Made by a program: the position numbers and the translations under genes
Origin: Leptasterias polaris
Lineage: Eukaryota > Echinodermata > Asteroidea > Forcipulatida > Asteriidae
Direction: 5' to 3'
Length of the DNA: 64,000 bases
Assembly (NCBI GenBank): GCA_037783415.1
Contig: JAZGTN010000178.1
Span: forward strand, 930,001 to 994,000
Part shown: positions 57,901 to 64,000 of the stretch, piece after piece
Position numbering within the stretch: position 1 is the stretch's first letter
Layout: each line of letters opens with the position of its first letter
Notes under the pieces: model-generated
What the model saw: only the letters and a program-made list of their open reading frames with translations
Database searches by the model: none
What the model was told of the DNA's origin: nothing

Positions 57901-58860
57901 TTCATTAAATCCTGTCTTTGGTTGAAGGCAAAGACATTCGTGATGTACACACAGACTCCTCCACCATGCCGTGACCTATCGTGGCGTAGTACTGAGTATC
58001 CATCAATCATGATTTCAGCATCTGGTACAGAATCATTCAGCCATGTTTCGGAAATTCCAATAATGGCGGCTTTAGTTTTCAGGGCAAGAATTTTTAATTC
58101 TGGAAGATTTGGTATAAGCGATCTTGCATTTAAATGAACTATGTGAATTCCTCTCTGACGAAAGCACTGGAAAAGGTCAACGTTGGCTTGATCATCTTGA
58201 TTGACAGCCTCCTTGATATGACTAGCCACCGTTTCTCCGATTTGACCTTGACTAGACTCTAGTCTAGAGGTGTCAGCATTTCGAATGGCAATATGACGAC
58301 GACCTGCTTTACGACCTCGTGATTTCTTCAGTAGATCTAACGTTTTCAAGGTGTCATATGTAGATTTGGATATGCAGAACTTGATCCTGCTTCTTAAAGC
58401 TTTCAGTTCATTTGGAGTGTAGGCGAGTCGCTGGTAGTCTGCGGACATGTAGGTATGAGGTCCTGGATTTTTTAACACATCCATGAAGATAGTTATATCC
58501 GTAGGTGGGTCATGGCCAGGGATGGACATGCAGAGGTATCCATGTTTCAACCATTTAAACGCTGCTGACTTTGAAGAACAGAAACCAGAAGCACAAAGTC
58601 TAAACTTTACAGCAGTTGGTAGATTGACAGGTCTGGACCCAGCAAAAATAATCATTGAGGCATGATCATAATAATGCCCATGTTCCTGGTAGCGTTTTAA
58701 AACTGGGCAAGATGAAGAAGTCATCAAATGTGCACTGGTAAACACAGATTGTAACTGGCATTGTATAAGCAGTGTGATGAACACAAGTGTGTTGACAAGT
58801 CTCATGGTGGCCATTAAGAATGGTACAGAGTTTGAAGATGTAGATTACTTACATTGAAAA
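54989..58860 (-). mobile_element. CR1/L2-group non-LTR retrotransposon (LINE)
   Basis: A single long minus-strand ORF is followed by a ~280-bp 3' UTR that ends in an AAT-type microsatellite tail (54989-55019). The 5' limit is uncertain. The ORF is intact, so the copy may be recent. No separate ORF1 is visible upstream, although 5' truncation is possible. Confidence 0.82.
55296..58814 (-). CDS. LINE ORF: N-terminal 2A-like region, APE endonuclease, reverse transcriptase (1172 aa)
   Basis: The frame starts at ATG 58814; a second ATG three codons on has an excellent GCCACC context. Residues 4-28 are hydrophobic and resemble a signal peptide. 'DVLKNPGP' at residues 112-119 resembles the 2A consensus D-V-E-x-N-P-G-P with Leu-Lys replacing Glu-x. 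An APE-type endonuclease follows from about 220 ('HLNARSL', 'SETWL', 'GDFNINYL', 'LTDHFL'), then reverse transcriptase ('FKKNSRSDVGNYRPVS', 'LLDLQKAFDTVDH', 'CGVPQGSILGPLLF', 'LYADDSALF' near 891) and a C-terminal thumb region. No stops or frameshifts. APE-type LINEs with 2A sequences are known from invertebrates. The clade (CR1, L2 or close relative) is not resolved. Confidence 0.9.
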   Translation of the reverse strand: MATMRLVNTLVFITLLIQCQLQSVFTSAHLMTSSSCPVLKRYQEHGHYYDHASMIIFAGSRPVNLPTAVKFRLCASGFCSSKSAAFKWLKHGYLCMSIPGHDPPTDITIFMDVLKNPGPHTYMSADYQRLAYTPNELKALRSRIKFCISKSTYDTLKTLDLLKKSRGRKAGRRHIAIRNADTSRLESSQGQIGETVASHIKEAVNQDDQANVDLFQCFRQRGIHIVHLNARSLIPNLPELKILALKTKAAIIGISETWLNDSVPDAEIMIDGYSVLRHDRSRHGGGVCVYITNVFAFNQRQDLMKDCIETIWFDLLLPKTKPITIGVCYRPPKDKNFLEHFENTISTIGSNCETIIMGDFNINYLQQNCSLFKDYKSILDLFDYKQLIRDPTRVTDSCSTLLDHIVCNREGRICQSGTVSLGLTDHFLTYCTRKVVKSPNSFGHNVTKIRSLRSYSADDFLLRLSSADWSNVYCGSVDQAYENFHFTLLQIIDTVAPNKEIRLKTRTQPWFNHEILENIRLRDKLLNTFQKDRSKTALYTAYCQIRNKIQRDVRSAKGNYFSNKIEEHRNNPKNLWHQFKSLGYSSKTKGQSRVVLKIDGELCFDSNKVANYINKFYTSVASDLVEKLPCAKNIFGTESRAFKDYYESKGVTPDCFELSAVATDFVHKEILKLNSNKSTGPDNIPVKFLKDGANVLSDPISFIINLSISSNTVPTELKFARVRPLFKKNSRSDVGNYRPVSILSAISKLLERAVYNQLKKYLTDSNLIYNLQSGFRSSYSTDTSLIHLTDYIQSQMAKGNYTGMVLLDLQKAFDTVDHVILCQKLQAMGIHSDSIFWFQSYLSGRQQIVSVNQMESQPMRITCGVPQGSILGPLLFLCYVNDMKMSVQSNLILYADDSALFISGKDPEVIADSLSRELESCRQWLIDNKLSLHLGKTESILFGSKKKLSNVDKFEVSCSGKTVTPSNSIKYLGITLNQSLTGENIANSVIKKAGARLRFLYRHANCLNERSRKTLCSALIQCHFDYCCSSWFSTLSVKLKKRLQVTQNKLVRFILSMDSRSHIGQTELSKLGMLNVNDRVTQFKLNHVYKNFHDMAPDYLYQNFRKVSDMHSYFTRGSSSNFVVPRIKGSECNTFFYTGIHEWNLLPNSIKCSKSHYQFKRAVKKHLSSQYT

Positions 58861-59476
58861 ACCACGGTACGAAGATGAGCAGAAAACAACAAAGCACAGT
58901 TTAAAAGCTCCCATGCGTGGTGGTGAAGACAAGGCTTGTTGAACGTGAGCAGCTTGTGGAACGTGAACGTTAACGTAAACGTGAACAGCCATTGACAAAG
59001 TACATGTACATTACATCCTTGGAGATTGCATTCACTGCATGCATGCATGTACGTATGTACATCTTAATGTATATGACACACCATTTTCCTTCGACCATCC
59101 AACGGGAAAAATCGTCAAAAACTAACTTACAGTTCAGACAATGATCGACATAAAAAGACTAAAAAGACGGCAAAGAGCATCCAAAACTGTACAGTAAAAA
59201 ATAGAGCGTTGATGTACACACAGAAACAGGATTAGGACGGATTAAAAACTGCACAACTACAGACAGATACAAAAACAGCAGGCAGCCGGTAAACAGCGCC
59301 CTCACAGTCCAAAACTTCATGAAGCACTCTTTAGGATGGAGATGGGATGGGGCATGTCGCTGCAACCAATGCAATGACCCCGACCGCGACCTCCCAGTCC
59401 CAGTGTCGCTGTATCGTCCGAATCGCTTTCAGAGGTGGTTGTACTGTCTTGTTCATCATTTTCGCTGTCTGAATCA
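58861..59476. other. Non-coding, possible LINE 5' UTR
   Basis: It contains short imperfect 'aacgtgaac' repeats (about 58938-58985) and 'catgcatgcatgtacgtatg' (about 59037). No coding evidence. Confidence 0.4.
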
Positions 59477-60005
59477 TTACTTTCGGCTTGGGTAGTATTG
59501 GTCACGGCTGGTGATATAGTGATAATGACTTTCACGATGAGAACGGGGATGGGGGCTGTTGGAGCGGTAGGTACCGGCCCGAGTAGGGGAGGGAGAATTT
59601 TGGCGGTGGTGGGGACCGTTTGATGGGAGATTGTCCAATTTTAAATCAAGCTTCTGGAGGAGGGCCAGAATGGAATTTTCGACTGAATTAACGGAGGGGG
59701 GAGAAGCACCACAAAAAGCAGGGATGGCTGAGGAAGTAATGGCAGAGATAGGGGGGTTAGTGGGGGTAGTTAGGGATAAGTCAATGCGGCTGGCATCATG
59801 GGCGCGTTCGACCTGAACCGCAATTCGCAGGGCAGCGTCCAGAGTCGTCACATCCTATTCGTGGATCTTAAGTTGGAGATATGGGGATAGCCCGCGACAA
59901 AGCGGCGGAATTTTTCACCATCTTTGGCTTTTTTGCCATGCCAGGCAATGCAAGATTGCCCTCTTGGGTAGAGTTTGGATTCTGCTCGCTGCGTCTCACT
60001 GTAAC
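59477..60005 (-). pseudogene. gag-like fragment of another LTR retrotransposon
   Basis: The minus strand reads 'KFRRFVAGYPHISNLR' and then 'TTLDAALRIAVQVERAHDA', a combination typical of the C-terminal end of Ty3/gypsy-type capsids, followed by a Pro/Ser/His-rich linker. The phase changes near 59855, and neither pol nor an LTR is visible. It is unrelated in sequence to the gypsy copies in the amplified segment. Confidence 0.45.
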
Positions 60006-60187
60006 CCTGTGAATATTTGCATATCCATGTTTAACAGTAAATAACAATAATTATAGTATTTTTTAAGAGTATTAAATAAAACTGATATATTGCTATACCT
60101 ATTATTAGGGACAGAAATGGGAAATAAAATATCAAACTAATTCCTCCAGTCTTTGTTTGATGTATTTCAAACACTTAGACAATTCAT

Positions 60188-61650
60188 CAGCCCTGATACT
60201 TCAGCTTGAAAGGGGCAAGGCAGTTTTGCCTTGACTTTTTGTAAAAATTTAGGGCACCAAGGCAATTTTCAAAAATTCCAAAGGGCATCAAGGCGATTGC
60301 AAAAATTTGCAAAGGGCACCAAGGCAATTTTTGAAAAAACACATATTTCATAAATAATACAATCTTACACAATAAATACACACCACTCAGTTATTCTGTT
60401 CTGCTTACTTCCTTCATGACATACTGTACACGTAGTTTATTAAATCTCTTGGCACGTCCCACACCAAACTCGCTTTACGAAAACACCATCTGCTGTCGCT
60501 TCATGTTTCAACCAGTCAAAGTTCCACGACTGCACTGTTGTCACTTTAACACGGCCAGCAGGTTTCTTGGTTGACTTGTCAGAAGTGGAAGAAGTATCTT
60601 TGTCAAGATGGTCCACTACTGATGTCAATACAGATCCAACTGCAAGGTTGTCCTTGTTAGATAGGTCATTGACGACACTTGATGAGGCTTTCTCAACATC
60701 TGCATCAGCATCCGATACCAGGATGGGGTTAGGTCTCCTGGGAAATTTAAGAGTAGCTTGTTGTGTTAAATAAGGAAAACCACAATGTTATTGTTTAATT
60801 GTAAACAGTCTGATTCTGTAAGCAATCCTTTTTTATTAGAAATATCATAATTTGAAATTTAAATTTGTATTAAAAACACGTTTTCTTTGAATCAAACTAT
60901 AAATAAATATTGATAAGACCTGTAGCAAATTGTTGATGTAGTTTAATCCAGTTCCAGTTTTCTTAATTTTAAACAAGTTTTATGCATTCAATAATTTTAA
61001 ACCAGATTTTTCACTAACCAGAAATCTAAACTATTAGTATTATTATTATTGGGCAATTTATAAAAAGAAATGGATCTTTAATTACCGGTTTTTGTTTGGC
61101 ATGTCGTTCAACAAGGTTGCTAAAATATCTACAGACATGTAATGTATGCAAATCGTGCCTTAATAAAATACCAAACACGAAAAAATAAAAACGAAAAAAA
61201 CTGACATAAAAAAAACTTACCTGAAAAAGGTGTCCAATTTGCAGCATTTTGATGCTGCAACATTTAGTTGGGATAATTTTTTTTGCTTGGTTCTTTCCTG
61301 ATACGGCATGTTGAAGCTTCTGAATATCAAAAAAAGTAACTAACTTCGGACTGTCGGGTCATCGGCGGACGCATCACCCAAGCCAAAACAAACAAGCCGG
61401 CTGCATGCTGCCTGCATTTAACAACAACTTCTTACACACTCCTTATTTTCGGTGTCATTTTTTGAGATTTATGTCGCATGCAGAATATCGTTTAATATAT
61501 TTTTTTCAGGAGAAAGGGCACGGCGGCAATAACAAAAAAAGGGCACGGCAACAATTGCCGTGGAAAGTGGGATTTTTAAAGGGCATTGCGGCAATCGGTT
61601 GGGGCATCGACGGCAATTACCGTCGTTGCCGTCGTGAAGTATCAGGGCTG
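60188..61650. mobile_element. hAT-like element with transposase remnant
   Basis: The TIRs CAGCCCTGATACTTCA (60188) and complement (to 61650) are flanked by a 7-bp direct repeat AATTCAT (60181-60187 and 61651-61657). hAT elements normally give 8 bp, so the call is provisional. The ends are nearly identical to 38675-39522. This copy keeps internal sequence with a transposase-like exon (60440-60745) that the smaller one lacks, so it is closer to the parental element. Confidence 0.8.
60440..60745 (-). pseudogene. hAT-type transposase N-terminal exon
   Basis: An open minus-strand stretch ends with 'VQSWNFDWLKHEATADG' and 'VKRVWCGTCQE', which resembles the degenerate BED-like zinc-finger start of hAT-type transposases (W..W..CxxC). 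No catalytic core follows, so the element is defective. Confidence 0.5.
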
Positions 61651-61657
61651 AATTCAT

Positions 61658-63100
61658 TGTCGTTTGACATTTGAATTGTTAGAATCGGTCAAGGTCCAGT
61701 AAGTTCCTGGTTAACAGTCTTACCAATAAGAAGGGGAATAGAAACGTTGTCTTGATCAAGGGTGATTTTCTGAACTGACTGTTCTGCACTAACAGATAGT
61801 GCAGCATCAATGAAATTAAACAAATGATCCCATGGTTTGGGTTAACCATGTTCAGTAAATGCAAACTGTTTAGGCCTAACTCCTTTAACATATTGATTAA
61901 AAACTTCTCATCTGAACTGTTGTTTTTTTTGAAGCCTTTTTTCTTTGTTGGTGGTGCATTCAGTCATGGACTTTTCTCTTGATTTTATTTTGCGCATACA
62001 CTTTCCCTTTCCTTTGTTTTTATGTTGTTGTTTTTTACAAGCTCTTCCTGTCTTTGTTTTATCTCTGTTCTACATTTTTTTCTTCCGGTAGGTCCTTTCT
62101 GGAGCTCAGAGCTTCATTTACAAGTTTCTCAATTTTTCTTGAAGAGAGGGAAGAAATGTATTCACCAGTTTTGTTAAAAAGAAACATAACCTATTGTGCT
62201 TCATTAGCAATTGAACTTGAATTTGGTCTTTTGCCAAGTATAAAAAACCCAGGCAGCCCAAAACTCACTCTTTCAATTTGTTATGTTTTGGTGCAGACAT
62301 CGTTTTCCCACAATAAGTTTCATCTCCTTTTTGCTTGTTGTCCCCCAAGCAGATTTTCTACCATTACAGGGCCTAAGTTGTTTCAATACAAGAAGTCTTC
62401 ATGAATCCATGGTTTGGAAAGTGAGTCAAATACCTCATCACTTGTGATAAGCAAATCTTTGGTTAGAAGATAAATCCTCTTGTGTTGTGTTGTGCAGTAC
62501 TCTGTGTATGAAGATTTGGTAAATTCACAAGTGCTGCTATCCTGCTGAACCAAATCACTGGAAATGGGGTCGCCAACCAAGTTTCCTAGTTGGTGAAGCA
62601 GGGTCAAGAGTTTCAGATGTTCATTTTTTCCCCAGGGAAGAAAACTGTTTCTGTTTTCTTCAGTGCTCCTTCATATGTCTGTGTAGGGACATGTGAGTTG
62701 AGTGGGTACCCCCTCCTTTCATAGAGTAAACCTGTCTGTAGCAGTGTTTTGCTTTGTCCTAGATTTTCCACCCTATTAATAACACTTACCATTTGGCATT
62801 TATGGAGATGGTGCAGAATTTTCTCTGGGGTGCGACCTATTATTGCTCTGTGTCATTGGCACTGTTTTTGGAGAGAGTGGTCCATTACGTCCTTGGAAAC
62901 CTAGTTGTACTGAAATAAAGTGGAATATTTCAACCTTGGAAAAAGTAATTCAAAGTGCAGGAACTGCCTGCCATATGCTATAATTAGTCCAATTTACATG
63001 TGCTTCGTCAGATTGCAGATTTTCCCATGCGGTGTATGTGGGCAGCAGAGCTTTTAAAATCACTTTCATGATTTTCTCTGCTGCCATTTTCTGTGTTTAA
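61658..63100 (-). pseudogene. Possible degenerate coding remnants
   Basis: On the minus strand near 61850 an interrupted frame reads 'PKPWDHLFNFIDAALSVSAE' with a stop just before it. Near 62383-62607 another reads 'LLHQLGNLVGDPISSDLVQQ'. Both look like protein sequence rather than random translation, but I cannot assign a family. The rest of the interval shows nothing. Confidence 0.3.
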
Positions 63101-63142
63101 TGTTGCACAATATTGTACCACCAGTTCAAATTGAGCACTCAC

Positions 63143-63315
63143 CTGGTAGGACTGTTGGATGTGCTCGTGGAGGGGGTGGAGGCGATCTGTTGAAGGCAGA
63201 TGGAGATGACTCTATTGTGTCGTAATCTGATGATTCATCAGGAATACTAGTTCTTATTCTTTTGAATCTTGGTTGGGGACTTAGGGACCTTGACCTCTCA
63301 AATCTCAGCGGCGTT
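63143..63315 (-). CDS. Candidate internal exon, unknown gene
   Basis: This 173-nt open segment is bounded by a good acceptor (ctttttcaacag) and a consensus donor (CCAG|GTGAGT). It encodes a Ser/Arg/Pro-rich stretch with 'RSRSLSPQPRFKRIRTS' and a run of six Pro. It could be an exon of a gene that extends beyond this window or of another mobile element. No neighbouring exon was found. Confidence 0.35.
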
Positions 63316-63785
63316 CTGTTGAAAAAGACATGTATTGCAATTAAAAACAAATACTAGTTTTGCCTAAATAAAGGTTACATTTTGTGTGTAAAGAGTATCT
63401 TGGTATAACCCTCTCCAAAAGGCATGTATTTGTCCATCACTGTACACCTGTATCCCTCCACTAAATGCTGTATCCATAATTGTGCCCCCTTCTGAAAAAA
63501 TTGGTGGCTACGCTGCTTCTGAACCCCATGTACATGAAAATACTGAACAGACCTCTCTTAGCACTAGTGTATGTTTTGTAATACAGATAAACTACATGTA
63601 CAGTATGCTGTCAGCAGCTACAACTTAAACTTAAAGGCACCTGGAAATAGATTTTTTTTATTTTTTTATATAAGAGTATATGTATATTAACAATAAAACA
63701 ATTTTTTGAGTAATTGTTTGTCAGTATTTATATGTTAAAAAAATAGATAAAGTTGTTTGGGGGCGACTCCGCCCATCCCGTTTTG

Positions 63786-63818
63786 TGACGTCAATCGAGG
63801 AAGACTTCGCCTCGATTG
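63786..63818. promoter_or_regulatory. CRE-like site overlapping a hairpin
   Basis: A perfect palindromic CRE TGACGTCA (63786-63793) overlaps by two bases a hairpin with 9-bp perfect arms CAATCGAGG / CCTCGATTG (63792-63818, loop aagacttcg). The adjacent sequence is unusually GC-rich for this end of the window. The flanking stretches 63316-63785 and 63819-64000 contain no gene I can support. Confidence 0.5.
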
Positions 63819-64000
63819 CACATCGACCCCACTCGAACTTGCCTGCATTTACGTTGTATATACACGTGCAAGTAGTGAGATTGTACGTTTCGTTTGGTTA
63901 TCCAAAAGGGTTTTTTTTTCTTGCATTTTTCCAGCGAAAATTGCTGCTGGATGCAGCAAAACGACTAAAGATGGGGTCAGCCAGCATTTTTTTCCTGCAG

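Overview
The window is eukaryotic. It has spliced genes with GT-AG introns, no operons, a long satellite array, tRNA-derived SINEs and several classes of animal transposable elements. The families present (Tnp2/EnSpm with a BEN-domain partner, piggyBac, THAP/DDE_Tnp_4, a CR1/L2-group LINE, 2A-like peptides in element ORFs) and the frequent 'acatgtaca' strings suggest a marine invertebrate deuterostome such as an echinoderm, hemichordate or amphioxus. That placement is inference and weak. I see no convincing single-copy host gene. Almost everything interpretable is mobile DNA or its debris.

Layout. 14-2162 is a foldback element with ~0.5-0.6 kb inverted arms. 3331-10645 is a 7.3-kb element with 25-bp terminal inverted repeats (TIRs), carrying one spliced minus-strand gene (~995 aa) for a DDE-like protein I cannot place in a named superfamily. 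11988-19161 is a piggyBac element (TTAA target sites, matching TIRs) whose transposase is split by a complete Ty3/gypsy retrotransposon (13669-18895; identical 105-bp LTRs; 5-bp target duplication GTCTC). From inside the gypsy pol gene rightwards, an 8518-bp segment is repeated: unit 1 15666-24183, unit 2 24184-32701, unit 3 from 32702 to about 50628 (truncated). Each unit holds part of gypsy pol, gag, one LTR, a piggyBac end, a SINE, two transposase fragments and a decayed gene with a 2A-like motif. Unit 3 is interrupted by a 12,111-bp EnSpm-like DNA transposon (33936-46046, AA target duplication).

The EnSpm-like element is the most complete system here. It has two divergently transcribed spliced genes: a Tnp2-type transposase (plus strand, 40887-45089) and a BEN-domain protein (minus strand, 40102-35009, six phase-consistent exons, ~507 aa). 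Both ends are packed with the palindrome CAAGCTTG. By analogy with the plant En/Spm TnpA/TnpD pair, the BEN protein may be the factor that binds the subterminal repeats; this is a hypothesis.

Right of the amplification, 51268-51627 is a THAP-domain remnant abutting a 63-bp satellite array (51622-54313). 54989-58860 is a LINE with one intact 1172-aa ORF. 59477-60005 is a gag-like fragment, and 60188-61650 is a hAT-like element related to the small one nested in the BEN gene's first intron. The last 2.3 kb holds weak coding remnants, one plausible exon and a CRE-like site with a hairpin.

Relative order of events read from nesting: piggyBac, then gypsy into piggyBac, then segment amplification, then EnSpm into unit 3. 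All exon structures were built by eye from splice consensus and phase, without transcript data.
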